From Galbula dea (lineage: Eukaryota; Chordata; Aves; Piciformes; Galbulidae), in assembly GCA_013399015.1 (NCBI GenBank), contig VWZX01001155.1, forward strand, positions 736,567 to 800,566: a stretch of 64,000 nt of DNA. Reading direction: 5' to 3'. Both the position numbers and the translations under genes were made by a program. The notes under the pieces are model-generated. The model was not told the origin of the DNA, did not search any database, and saw only the letters and a list, made by a program, of their open reading frames with translations. Position 1 is the stretch's first letter. Every line of letters starts with the position of its first letter. This document shows, piece after piece, positions 12,301-23,400 of this stretch.

Positions 12301-15300
12301 TCTCTAGCTTTTCCTCCTTTTACAAACCCTTGAAGATTTCACCTGAATTTCTAATTATTGATTCAAAAACACCTCAATTACTTAAATCTCCTCTTCTTGT
12401 CTGGTTAGGGCAGTCACCTTTGTGACACTCACAGCTTGCAGCCCAAGAGAGGTTTATCAAATGCAGCTACCCAAAGCAGAAGCACCAATAAGAGCCCCAA
12501 AGATAGCAACTGTATTTTAATACAGCTGGAAATTCTGCCTGCATCTTCAGAAGACAATTCTGCAGTGTTTTCATTCTTACCTTTATTATTCAGCTGTGGC
12601 CCAATTTGAGTTGAACTAGGACTTGTTAGACAGTTGCTTTCAGCCACATATAGAGCTTATATTGGACTATTTTCGGCTGTTTAACTGCTTAGTGGGGCAA
12701 ATATTTCTATCCCCCTTTGTTAATATTCCCACTGGGGACACAAATTTCCTTGAAAAACCTTCTCCTGTTTGCAGGCAAAGATTTGGAGCTGATGACTAAG
12801 CAGCTCTTCACTGTGCTGGAGGAGGAAGGATTCCCAAAAGAGAGGAAGTTCCCACTGAATTCCTCCTGCAAATCTCAGCCTCCAGTTCTGCACAAGGGAA
12901 ACCATCAGGCTTTATTGCAGAACTCAAGAATTTTCACACTTAACTTGGGCCTGTGTTGGTCTGCATGGTGTCTTACAAAGCAAACTAACTGTAGCATAGG
13001 TCACCTAACCTTTGCTGGGGTGCCCAGGCTGTGCCTCTTTCCCTTTCCAAGACATGTTTGTAACTTGCACTGTTGTGATGATCACCTGCTGGCTGACAGG
13101 CTGGCTGCATGTGGTAAGAAAGGAGTCATAGCCCACCTATGCATGTACCACATCTGTTTGCCTCCCTGCATGCTGTTTTCCACCCCTTGGAGCAGGCTGG
13201 AGGCTGGACTAGTTGTTTTAACATCAGTAACCAACTCTGGGCATATCTGTGATTCAGGAGCCAGCCAAAGTGCAGTATGTGGCAGGTGCAGCTCTGCTCA
13301 TGAAGTAGGGAGATGAAAGATGCTCAAGACAGAGGCCAGCAGGCAACAGGCAGTAAAACCAAACCTGTAAACCAAATCCAGTCCCTGGGCTACACAATTC
13401 ACTGTAAGTCTGCACTAGAAACACTGAATTATTTCACAGTTCCAGCCCAGTTTTCAGAGTTAACCAGTGGACATTGCATGACAACTGTCAAGAGCTCAGG
13501 AACTGCATGTTTTAGCTGGAACTTATCAGCTTTTTCATAGGTTTAGAGTCTGGGCTCTGCCCTCTATGTTTATTTGGGGTTTTTCTTTTCTTTTGATGTG
13601 TGCTTTAAGCCACCAGGGCTAAGAACAAATAACAACAACCCACCAGAGGATAATAACACATGCCTGTGCAAATGCTTGTGTGCTCAAGCTCCCAGAAGAG
13701 CCAGCAAAGCTGTATTTTGTGCCTTTCATGGAATCACACAGTGCTTTGGGTTGGAAGGGACCTTAAAGATCATCTCATTCCAGCTCTATCAAAAGCAATA
13801 GCTGATGGAATTTAGACCCACAGAGCTGTGTCTAGTGATTTAGCATCTGGGAAGAAAAATCCTGAGCAATAGGTAGCTTGTACTGCTGGACTGGGAAGGC
13901 AGGTGGGGAGCAGGGCTCTTCAGGCCAGCTCTGCTCAAAGTGCCTTTAGCTGCTGGGGGTCAGTGGAAAACAGAGCTCTTAAAACACAGCCTTGAAACAC
14001 ATGGCAAGTCCATCTCACACAGAAATGACAATGAAGGCAGATTAAGGTTGAATTTCCTAGGCATTGATATGTATAATAATCCTCTGTTCCAGTGTAGCTG
14101 CTTACACCAGTGGGGATTGGTTTGGTGAGAGGACTTCCTCCAGGCAGTGTGTCCCATGCCAAGAAGGAGCAAGTCTTCTCTTGGCTCAGGCTGATTCTCA
14201 GATACAGCTTCAGCTCATGATAGACAAACTGAGATGGAGATCTGATGTCAGTGTCAAACAGCTCTGGATTCTATCAAGCACCTACTGAAGCCACAAGAGC
14301 TTCAAACAGCCAGGAAAAACCAAGTGTGTATATGTGATAGAGAGGAAGGATTCCCCCATTTTCTTTATGCAACTCTGCTCTCCCTCCTCTGGTCCTCAGC
14401 ATCCTCTCACACAGGCAGGCTGGGAGAGTGCAGGCCATTCTGATCATACCTAGCTCCAGCTTTGGGTAGTTCCCAAGCCACCTTCATGGCTCCAGAAAAC
14501 CCCAGTGGGAAGCACTCATCTCCTGGTAGTGCTGAACACCAGCTCAACTGAGGGACCTCTGCTTTCACCCTTTCCTTACAGGAGGCAGTACTCCCAGCTC
14601 ATGTTGGAACTGTGGTGTCTGTAGGCCAGCTCAGCACCTAGGGTCCATTTTAGGCTTCATCAGCACCTTGCCAAGATCAACAGTGAAGGAGGAGAAGCTC
14701 AAGCAGAAATGTGGTTCTTGAGAGGGTGGTTGGTCACTTGAACAGGCTGTCAGAGGATGTGGTGACAGCACCAAGCCTGTCAGAGTTCAAGGAGCACTTA
14801 GTGGTATGGTTTAGGTTGAGGTAGTCCTGGCAGGAGCAGGGAGTTAGCCTTAGATGTTCCTTGTGGATCCCTTCCACCCTTTTGTGCTTCTCTGATCAAC
14901 TCATGCCTGTAGTGAGTCCAGGCTGACTTGCCCTTCATTGAATCTTTTCTTAGTTTGGTTTTAAGTAAAAAGAAAACTTCTGGCAAGGTTTGGGGTTATT
15001 TTCTCTTTAGCCTTTGCTGGACCTGAGGGTTTGTGCTCGAGTTTGTGCAGCTGATGTAAGATTGTCAGGGAGACAAAGATCTTTAAGCAAAACTAGCAGC
15101 ACCTAGACACATACTGAATGTACTGCTGGGTGTGAAACCCCTGAATGTGGAGCAGACTGAAGCTCTCCATGGCACAGGAACTGTTGCCATGTTGGTCTGC
15201 CAAGCAGCCATGCAAAAGCTCAGTTATTTTGCAGAGCAGTAAGCAATCACTCTGAATTTTTTACCTCAAGCCTCATCTCATGCAACCAATTCCAAGTTTT

Positions 15301-15471
15301 AGAACAAAAGTAAAATGGACTTTTCTTTGGCAGCTAATTAGTTGTTCAGTGCTGACCCTGATTGTTTTATGATGTTGCTTTTGTTTCCTCCTCTTACAGA
15401 CAGAAACTCTGCTTCTTCAGGTGGAAAAGAGAAATCTCTGTGACTGTGTGACTGCAAATCTGCTGAACTGA
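9206..15471 (+). CDS. NICOL1-like: NICOL1-like secreted neuropeptide-like protein, copy A (three coding exons)
   Basis: This gene encodes a 94-residue precursor joined from 9206-9329, 10867-10955 and 15400-15471. Residues 1 to about 30 form a signal peptide: basic RR at 8-9, then a hydrophobic core VLLTVALVFVVALL. The secreted part carries the family signature [19 protein letters not shown] at 43-61, with cysteines 45, 48, 85 and 87 and dibasic sites KK (62-63) and KR (81-82). This matches NICOL1/C4orf48, a small secreted vertebrate protein known to partner NELL2 in ROS1 signalling and expressed in brain and the male tract. The start at 9206 lies 19 bases after a likely acceptor and has A at -3. 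The in-frame ATG at 9152 lies before that acceptor, so I rejected it. The tail VTANLLN differs from copy B. Tandem partner: copy B at 20334-31139. I am confident of the family and less sure which copy is the NICOL1 orthologue. Confidence 0.9.
9330..10866 (+). other. NICOL1-like: Copy A intron between coding exons 1 and 2
   Basis: This phase 1 intron runs from the GTATGT donor to the acceptor CTCTCCTAG at 10858-10866. The only structure I see is a two-copy 52-bp tandem repeat near its 3' end (10608-10706). Confidence 0.8.
10608..10706. repeat. 52-bp tandem duplication in the copy A intron
   Basis: Two adjacent copies begin at 10608 and 10660. Each contains ATGGTTGCTGTGGTCCATCA followed by ATGGTTGCAGGAGGTG. 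They are nearly identical apart from a small indel (gtagacc against gacc), so the duplication looks recent. It ends about 160 bases before the core coding exon. Confidence 0.85.
10867..10955 (+). CDS. NICOL1-like: Copy A coding exon 2 (conserved core)
   Basis: This 89-nt exon lies between TCCTAG| and AGG|GTAAG. It completes the split Ser codon and encodes 29 residues, starting [12 protein letters not shown] and ending NLDTR. The protein is identical to the copy B exon at 27236-27324, yet 14 nucleotides differ, all silently. Confidence 0.95.
11188..11415 (-). mobile_element. CR1 LINE fragment
   Basis: This antisense CR1 tail contains ACACCCCAAGAATCACACCA. It is strikingly similar to the fragment at 43453-43750, so both belong to one subfamily. 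It lies 230 bases after the copy A core exon. Confidence 0.88.
13727..13795 (-). mobile_element. CR1 LINE 3' end fragment
   Basis: ATGGAATCACACAGTGCTTT then GGGTTGGAAGGGACCTTAAA is a short antisense CR1 tail inside the copy A intron. Confidence 0.8.
14670..14895 (+). mobile_element. CR1 LINE fragment, degraded
   Basis: The sequence follows the CR1 end in sense: aggctgtcagaggatgtggt, gagttcaaggagcacttagt, then a GGATCCCTTCCACCC tail. It is diverged and lies in the last intron of copy A. Confidence 0.65.
15400..15471 (+). CDS. NICOL1-like: Copy A coding exon 3 (C-terminus)
   Basis: After the CTCTTACAG acceptor the exon encodes TETLLLQVEKRNLCDC and then VTANLLN, with TGA at 15469-15471. TETLLL, EKR and LCDC are shared with copy B; the last seven residues are not. 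Confidence 0.93.
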   Translation, partial: TETLLLQVEKRNLCDCVTANLLN

Positions 15472-15532
15472 ATCCTGGAGGCCACCTGAGGAGTTTCACC
15501 TGTGCAGTGGTTTTTCAAGTGCAGCTCTGTAG

Positions 15533-15538
15533 AATAAA
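15533..15538 (+). terminator. NICOL1-like: Polyadenylation signal AATAAA of copy A
   Basis: A canonical AATAAA lies 61 bases after the stop codon, with T/GT-containing sequence downstream. This implies a very short 3' untranslated region. Confidence 0.75.
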
Positions 15539-18500
15539 GCTTTAAGGAGTTCCTGTTGCAAGCAAGCATGTATGCCCTAATATGTTGAGGAATTTGGGGC
15601 TGTGTCTTATGTATTTGTTGATTGTGTTGGGGTTTCTTTTAAGACTCCCCTCTTTTCACATCCATGGGTTGCCAGGAAGAGCTGAAGTCAGTCAATCTGT
15701 TCCTTGGTATTAGAGTGAGGGGAGAAGTTACCTGCTTTGGTTTTTAAGTCAAGGTGGCCAAGTGTAAGCCAGAGATAACTGTGGCCAGCAGTACTGCAGA
15801 GAGGCATTGCAGCTGAGTTTTGCCCCTAGGATGAACAGATCTCTCTGGTAACTTACCCAGTTGCATTAAGACAGGGAGTTGTGGTCTCTTGTAGGCTTTG
15901 CCTGTGTATTAAAGATGATCAAAGTCCTTTCTTTCTGTTGTCTGCACTGTGACCACATCCAGGCATGTTGGAGTTGTGTCAGCTGTGATGAAGTGTGTGT
16001 CATGAGGAGTTTGGTGTGTGCTTTGCTTGAACCAGAACAGTTTCTGTCTTAGTGATGAGTTCACTGATGACATGCATAAGAGTATTGTCATCTTTGATTA
16101 AAACCTGTAGCTTCTCCTCCTCCCTTCCTGAGCAGGCCATTCTTAACCACTGGATCTCTAAACAGCTTTATCTTGGCAGGTCAAATGGACAGAGTAGAGC
16201 AAGGACAATAAGAATATGGCTAGGCAGCTGTACCAGATGCTACCTTCAGCAACTGCTCAGCATCACTCTGAAGGAAAGCTCCATGCAGGGCCAAGGAGTT
16301 TCTTCATGAGAGTGCTCCTTATTTTACTCCAGGTGAAACACAATGGTTAGGTCACAGATATTTGGTCCATTCTGTGGCCAGCTGAACTCTGAACCTTTTG
16401 GTCTTTCCTTGGAGTTGCCTTTGAAAGCTTCTCTTTTTGCTTCAGGCATAAAGACAGACTTGAAGGAAGCTGAGATGACTTTTTTATCCTCAGCTCTGCT
16501 ACTTCATTCTAAGATACTGTGTTCCCTCACAAGCCTCAGTCAGGCTGAGCAGTTTGAGGAGATGTTCTGCATTTGTTTGCCATGATTCAGAGCTGTCTCA
16601 AACTATTCCCAACAGTAGGACTGTGGGGTGCTAACCTGGCTTGCGGAGTGGATGGGAGGGAGACATCTGAAGCTCAATTTGGCAGAAAGTGCCTGCCCAT
16701 GGCCTTTCTTCTCATCTCTTATCCTGGGGAGGCACTGTGGGGAAGAGCCTCTTCTTGCCTGGGAAACCAGCAGTCCCAGAGCAGAGGATGGAGGAAGTCC
16801 CAGGACAGTTCAGGTGGTTAAAAACCTGGTCTCAGTCTATGAGATTATATGTATAAATATATATGCAATATATTATCCATTTATACATATAGATAAAACT
16901 ATCTTCATAGTTGATCTCTGACCTGTCCACCAAGGTGCTGTAATCTCACCAGTCTGTTGTAGGTGTGGACAGGAGCCCCCAGCCATGGCCAGCTGCAGTT
17001 TTTGCTGAGTGTTGAGTAATAAGATGTTCTGGCACAACTGGAACCAGCTGCAGATCTTGATGAATTTATCCCTTAGTGACTTCCCAGACACCAGCTTGAC
17101 CAAAAAGAAAATCGACAGTGTGGCAATATTTTCCTTCAGTCATTTTGCTACACCTCTGCCTTCTAATTCCTGTCACAAGAGCTGGGGTGCTGATAATAAA
17201 TAAACATAATAGCTGTTCTCCCAAGAGAAAGCAGCCAGGAGAGGCATAGATGGGGAAAACAGAATAACCTACCATGAAGTAGCCCAGTGGCCCTGGTTCT
17301 GCAGCCCAGTCATGGCAGAGACTTGCTCCAAAGGAAGGGTATTAGGGTCTCCTAATATTGTCTCTTACATAGGATTTGGTTTTCTGCATAGGTCCGCAGT
17401 GTAACCTCCACGTAACCACCTAACTCCAGCTTGCTGTTCTCTTGGGAACTCTGTAGAGCTGTGGAGGGACAGAGATAGGATTTCCAAGGCCTCTAGTTTG
17501 AAAAAGTGGCTTAAAGCAGAAGAGAGTTTGAGATGTAGGTGCCATGAAGAAAGAAATGCAAAGCTCTGCATATATTCTGTATCTTCCATTGGTCTGCCTC
17601 TGCTTTCCTGAGCGCTAAGGCTGTCACTGTGTGATTTCTATTCTGAACCCTGCACTTGCTGAAATCCTACTAACATACCAGCTTGGTTTCATCAGCCTTG
17701 AGTGCCTTTTGCTGTTGGAATCATAGTGTTACTGCACTTTTCTGGTTCTTTAAGTGACAAAGCTGTTGCTGATTCTCTTTGTCAACAGAGGCTGCAAATG
17801 GAGCAGGATGGGCAACTCGCTCCTTATTCTTTTTATAGCTTCACTCTTCACTGAGAGCCCAAATCAGCTGGAAAGGTTGCTGCCTGGGGATGCAGGTTAG
17901 ACTGTTCCACAGGGTAAGCAGGACAGTTTTCAAGGGAGGCCAGGGTCCAAGTTCTTGGTTTGGGTTGAGGGGTTCTGACTATTCTCTGGCTGTGCATAAA
18001 TAGCTGCACTGAACACTTACTGTTCATGCTCAGGTGAACAGAAAGCATCAGTCCTGAGCTACACTGTTAGATGTTTTCTAAGCATTGATGTTATTTTCAT
18101 GACTTTTTGTAGATTAGAACTTTATTTTTACCCTTTATTTTGTTCCTAAACTCCATAAAATCTTTGGCTCTGCCAGAAGCAGTAGCTACCCCAGCCAGAG
18201 GAGTGAAGGAAGCACATCACTAAGATGCTTTGTTTTCTGAAGTGTCAGGTTTTGCACTACTGCAGTTAGGATCTTGTGTTAATTGGTAGAGAAAGCAGAT
18301 GCAAAACACAGCTTCTATTTAGCTATAAGTGCAAAGAATATTCAGGAGCTTTCCTGTGCAACAGAATTGTGATTTCAGCTCATGACTCCCTAGTTCCATC
18401 CTAGAAGAGCCACTTAGCCTGCTGTTCCTCCTTCTAAATCTGAGCTGTTGATTACTCCTGATGAATTGTGCCACCTTGTTCCCATCTTTATCAAATCTGA

Positions 18501-19286
18501 TTCTGCTTTTAGACCTTTTTCTCTTTTAACATGTCTGTCTGATTTAGAAGTCTCTCCCTCAGCATCACTTACAACCTCCAGGCTGATGTTACACCTTGGA
18601 TAAGCACTTTGCCTACTCATTAGCCAGCTAACTCATGAAATGCTGAGTAACCCTTGAAGTAGGTAAGTCTCTGAAGTCTTCCCGTGGTGACTAACTAGCA
18701 GCAGTGACCCAGACACTTTTGCTGGCCTCAGAGCAGTTTCCTTAACTTGCTTCCATCAATGTTGTGTGACACAGCATCAGAAATCTGCCTGAAGTGGATG
18801 AAATTTGGCTTTCACTACCTTCAAGGCCTGGTAACATGTCATGGAAGGAAGCTAAACTGGCTTGACTTGATTCTTGACAAACACCTCCCATTTGCAACTC
18901 CAGTTCTTGTTTTCCAAATGCTTACCAACTGCTCCTAAAGGGCTCTCAGAGGTTGATGGTAGAACTGGTTTCTGTGTCATTTTCCAGTCTCTCTTCCTGC
19001 TTTTAGAGAGAGTCCCTGCCTGAACCCTTTTCCATGGCTAGTACATACCTCACAGCTTCCCTGAGCTGGCAGCACAGTTGCTGCTGCTGGCTGCTTTAGA
19101 TTCTTCTTTCAGTCTCCTGAGGTAGGTCCAGTGATAGCCCTAAGTAAAAAGAGAGCTCTAGGCAGTCTGAAACCCAGAACAGTGACCTGCCACAGACCTA
19201 CAGGCATAAGGAACCAAAGCAAACTTCTGCTGAATGTTCTTCCCTAGCCCATGTTCACTGTGTCAGTTGTACTGGCCTCCTGCTGC
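15539..19286. other. Intergenic sequence between the two NICOL1-family genes
   Basis: No gene is recognised. The only structure noted is an AT-rich patch with TATATA runs at about 16841-16898. Open frames here are short and match nothing I know. Confidence 0.6.
16841..16898. repeat. AT-rich low-complexity patch
   Basis: The stretch consists of repeated TATAT and ATATA steps, including ATAAATATATATGCAATATA. Confidence 0.7.
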
Positions 19287-19571
19287 CTAGCTCCTCTTGT
19301 TTTGGTGCCTAGATAAAAGAGATGCTAAGTCCTCTATCACTTTCCAGGCATCCCCTTGGTTAACCTTCCCCTTCTGCTCAACAGAGAACAAACTCTTCAC
19401 TTCTTTTTTGTCTTCCTTACTCCCCATGTGTTTAAAGAATGCTTGCTTGCTCTTCTTCATCTTCCTCTCTATGTGCATCTGGCTTTGATTCTTGGCCTTT
19501 CTGAGGTTCTGCCTGGATTCTCTGGCCACTCTGTTATTCAAGTGAGAGGAACCAGACACAGCTTCTTCCAT
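19287..19571 (-). mobile_element. Decayed LINE (CR1-like) ORF2 relic
   Basis: A minus-strand frame reads RKAKNQSQMHIERKMKKSKQ, then AFFKHMGSKEDKKEVKSLFS. This resembles the linker of CR1/L2-type ORF2 between endonuclease and reverse transcriptase, where 'RKAK...NKKGFY.Y...K....' is typical. It is open over 94 codons but has no catalytic domain. It lies about 0.4 kb upstream of the copy B promoter. Assignment is by pattern memory only. Confidence 0.45.
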
Positions 19572-19956
19572 CTCTGTGCTTGCTTCTGTTTGAGTTCAAC
19601 AAAGGGCTTATGGTCATGTTAGCACTTCATATTAGACTGGGATTAGCCATCCAAATTGCCATGTGTACCCATGACTCCAATAATAGACTTCTAAAATCAG
19701 AGCCTTTGCCTGCATCTGCCTTTTGCACACAGATTTAACTCGAATTCACAAATCATCTGTCTATTTCTTTTGATTCTGGAGGAAACTCTTCCTTTGTTAT
19801 TCCCTTTGGGAATAAAAGCAACAAGCCCCAAAGTTGCCTAAGCCTCTCTTACATGGGTGGCAGCAGCCAGTGTTCACCAAGGAGAGGACATGGCCTTCAA
19901 GCAGCAGAGGAGGGAGCGCAGCGGAGCACAGCAGTGACCGTCCACCACATCGTGGT

Positions 19957-20148
19957 CCCTTTAAATCTTCTCCACTTGGCAGCTCCCGATTTTTCCGTGT
20001 TGCTATAGCAAATCTCCATGGCAATGACCCTAATAAGTAATGGAAGGGGAGATGCAGAGGGGAGCATGCTCAGAGTGCCTGCTGGAACCTCTCCTGCTCA
20101 CCACAGCTGCTCCAACGGGCTGAGCACACAGGCAAAGAGAAAGATCAG
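19957..20148 (+). promoter_or_regulatory. NICOL1: Promoter and 5' untranslated exon region of NICOL1 copy B
   Basis: This block is collinear with the copy A promoter: CTTTAAATCT (19959-19968), X-box-like palindrome (19999-20012), AAATCTCC (20010-20017), CATGCTCAGA (20065-20074) and donor AGATCAGGTAC (20142-20152). The first and last blocks span 194 bases here and 200 in copy A. The 5' untranslated exon should end at 20148. Sequence just upstream (about 19910-19960) has several CpGs. There is no clear TATA box. Confidence 0.6.
19999..20012 (+). promoter_or_regulatory. RFX X-box-like palindrome, copy B promoter
   Basis: GTTGCTATAGCAAA differs from a symmetric X-box (GTTGCY, two bases, RGCAAC) only at the last base. 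A further half-site-like CCATGGCAATG follows at 20016-20026. The collinear element in copy A is at 6944-6957. Binding by RFX is inferred. Confidence 0.6.
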
Positions 20149-20305
20149 GTACACGGCAAACCTGGGGGGTGTGGGTGTGTGTGTGTGTGTGTGTTGCTTT
20201 GCATCTGCATGTGGGTCTGGGCTTCTCACATCTCTCCCACTTCTTTGTGGGAAGCGTGCTGGGAGCAGGCTGCTGATTTTCACTGCTTCTCCTGGTTCCA
20301 AGCAG
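20149..20305 (+). other. NICOL1: Predicted short intron 1 of copy B
   Basis: The donor CAG|GTACAC at 20148/20149 is homologous to the copy A donor. The acceptor is probably CCAAGCAG ending at 20305; an alternative AG at 20302 shifts it by three bases. The intron is 157 bases and contains a GT microsatellite. Confidence 0.45.
20174..20195. repeat. GT dinucleotide microsatellite
   Basis: About ten GT units lie inside the short first intron of copy B, 25 bases from the donor. Length variation is likely. Confidence 0.85.
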
Positions 20306-20333
20306 GAAACAGCTTGGATTGTTGATCAGAGCC

Positions 20334-20457
20334 ATGGCGTTGCCCTCTGCCTGGAGCGTGCTGCGTGTGGCCATCCCCCTCGTCTCGCTGCTGGGCCTGC
20401 TAAGCCTGAGGCTTGGGGAAGCCAGCCAGGACTCTGGGAGCATCATTCCTGCAGAAA
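20334..20457 (+). CDS. NICOL1: Copy B coding exon 1 (signal peptide)
   Basis: The exon has 124 coding nucleotides, the same as copy A, ending GAAA|GTAGGT in phase 1. It encodes the signal peptide and linker [11 protein letters not shown]. Only 12 of 41 residues match copy A, mostly in IPAE at the end. Confidence 0.92.
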
Positions 20458-23400
20458 GTAGGTATTCATGCCTTTTCCCTGCCCCATGACATGCTTTCTG
20501 TCCTTCCCTTGACCCACAGAAGCCACCCAGACCTTAATCTCCAGGGGAACGTTGTGTCGCTTGGTCAGTGAGGGACTGGTGCTGAATGTGTAAGGTGTCA
20601 GCAGTGCCCATGCAAACAATGCTTGTAAAACCAGCAAGAGAGCAAAGGGTTAGTGGTTCTTTAGGAAAATAAGAGTAGCTGCATACTATAATATTCATTG
20701 GAGCTTGGTTTAAAGCTCTTTGGCTGTAGGTCTTTTAAAGCTGCTTGTTGAGAGTCTTGTAGATTCATAGGCTGGGTTGGCTTGGAACAGATCTTCAAGA
20801 TCATCTAGCTCCAACCCCCCTGCCATGGGCAGGGATGCCACCCACTAGACCAGGTTTCCCAGGGCCACATCCAAGCTGGCCTTGAACACAGCCAGGGAAG
20901 GGACAGCCACAACCTCTCTGGGTAGCCTGTTCCAGTGCCTCACCACCCTCTGGGTAAAGAATTTCTTCCTAACATCCAATCTAAATCTTCCCTCCTTCAG
21001 TTTGAAGCCATTCCCCTTGTCCTGTTGCTTTCTACTCAGCTGAAGAAAGTTTCTGGTTTCTAGATTTACCCCAACACATTTGATGTCCTTGCTGGTCTGG
21101 ATATTGCCAGAAGGGAATTTCTGTTTGGTTTTGCTAGGGCATTACATTTTCCTCATTTTAGTATTTGGTTGGAACCATAAATTGAGTTAAAGTTTCTTGT
21201 AACTACTCCAGGTTGATACAGAAGTAGTTTAGCCAGAGAGTGTGTTTGTCAAATTCTATAAGAATATTTAGGTTTCTGAAATCCTGCTCTTGTTCTGCAA
21301 ACCTAACAAAGGAAGGAAACATGACAGACTGGCTTGAACACACCATGGAGCTCTTCAATTTGCATCACAGCTCTGTAGTAGCTTCTGTCATTTTGTGCAT
21401 GTCTCCAGTTAAACTTTCTCAGCTCCAAAGTGCGGGGAGAGTTCTAAGATAGCAGGGGATGTAGTCAGTGTTCTCAGGGTGTCTTGGTGATAGGAAGTCA
21501 AACATAGAGACTCCTTGGAAAAGTAAAATATCCTCTGGAAGGAAACAAAAAAACTAAAGGGGATTCCACAGAAACCAATCTCTAGTTCTTAGTCATTCTT
21601 CCTTTGTATCACAGCTGTGTTTTTATCTGATTCCCAAAACATTGAACACAAGACCTCATCCAGTCACTGCATGCCTATTACTCCCCCATGGTTCCATTCC
21701 TAGCCTTCAAAGACACCTCTGTGGGTTTGTGTCTCCAGGATTTACATGCGGAATTCCCTTCTTTTTCCCTTCTCTTTGTTGGTTAGTGCTGAGTTTTGGT
21801 GTGTTCTAAACCAGACCTCCTGTCTATTCTGTGTGCCTGTTTCCTAGGCTTTCATGACTTGGAATAAGTTGAGTGACAAGCAGTCCATTTTGTCTCCTTC
21901 AGAGAAAATCATGCTTGAGAAATAAATGCTATGTGCCCTTTGTGTGCCTGTGTTAGCAGAGGCAAGTCACATTTTGGGGGAGAAAGTATCCAGAGGTTCC
22001 TTGTTCTGCTTGTGTACTGGGAGCTCCCACTTTATTGAGAGGACAAAACTCTTGGCCACTGTCTCTGACCCCAGTCTCAAGGAGTTCTCTTCTTGCTATC
22101 CTCTAGCCAGGCTGTTGAGTCCTCTGGAAAGCCTTTGAGGAAGTTTCCTTCTCTTGTCTTTCCCCTGCATGGCAGAGTGAGAAATATAGAGCAGCTCAGA
22201 GTGCCTGTGAGGCCAATGTTTCTGCAGGAACATGGTGCTGTGTCCTCAGTAATGGAGACTGGCAACATTGCCACAGATGCACAAGGGTGTTTCTGTGGAG
22301 GCAGGCCAGGAGGAGCACTCTCAGCTGATCACTGTCATGAACTGTCAATTGTTTTGTGCTGGGACAGGGGTTTAAAGTAAGAAGGAACTCAGGATGCTCC
22401 TAATCAGAGTGATGCCTAGCTCCTAAGTGCTCCAGGTCCTTTCCTTTGTGCATCAGGGCTCTTCCTGCCCATGGTTAATCTGTCTCCTCCCTTAGGACAC
22501 TCTGGATGCTCCAAGTTTGCATGGGATTGGAGAACTGATTGGGTAAATTCAAGGACAAGTATCTTAGAAAGGGCTGTTAGATACAGCAGCAGTTCAGCAT
22601 ATTCCTGAGATCTGGAAGGGGTTTTGAGGACACATCCCTGCATACTTGTCCTGTTCTTGTTCCCTTTCATGGGCACCCATTGTGGCCATGAAGGTCACAT
22701 CTCTAACCATTCCCTTGCACGGGGACAGGACTGTACTACTGCCCTGCTAGGGTGGTCCCTAATACACTTTTGTCCACAGCAGGAGGCCATTTGCCTCTCT
22801 GGAAGACAGCATTTACTGTTCCAGAGATGATGAGCTGTCCCATGCCAGCTGCTCTCAAAGCTTGGGAGTGCTCCTAGACACATTTAATGTACTGCAAGAG
22901 ATGTAGCTCATGGGAGATAGGACCCTGGGCCAGGCAGACCTTTGATGGGATCTAGAACAGGCATTCCTGGATCTTTTGCTGCTTGTTGTCAGCTCCTCTG
23001 GCTATTTCTTCTCAAGGAGCTGACTCTCCTGTGCACTGACCCATTTTAGGGGCAGTGCTAGTGGGGCCCATGTGTACACTTTCCTACTGCTGGCACTTAA
23101 GCCCATCCTGTCAGGCCAGGTAAACTAAAAGTGGGCTGCTGAAGGACCCAGGAAGAAAAAGGAAGCTCTAGCAGATGTTCTTGCCAGGGATAGATGATGT
23201 GCCTGGAGCACACTAAGTGTTGCAGGGCAGAGCAATGTGGTGCTGGATGCTTCTCTCTCTTCCCAGGTGTGCAGCATGGGACTAGGAACATGCCTGCAGC
23301 AGGAGCAGTCCCTCACAGACCACACAGCACTCCAGCTTCTCTCTCCCACTTGGTAGGAGAAGTGTGTCCTTCCTGCAGCACCACAAGCAGGAGAGGTGCA

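Larger units (their letters stand above)
10956..15399 (+). other. NICOL1-like: Copy A intron between coding exons 2 and 3
   Basis: This phase 0 intron of 4444 bases ends at CTCTTACAG (15391-15399). It contains CR1 fragments at about 11188-11415, 13727-13795 and 14670-14895. Open frames inside it, including a 199-codon one at 12717-13316, resemble no known protein. Confidence 0.8.

Noticed and set aside
12717..13316. 199-codon frame in the copy A intron
   Set aside because: No similarity to a known protein, ordinary intronic sequence, no splice sites of its own.
20018..20461. 147-codon frame over the copy B first exons
   Set aside because: It is in a different frame from the NICOL1 coding sequence and reads through the predicted first intron and GT repeat.
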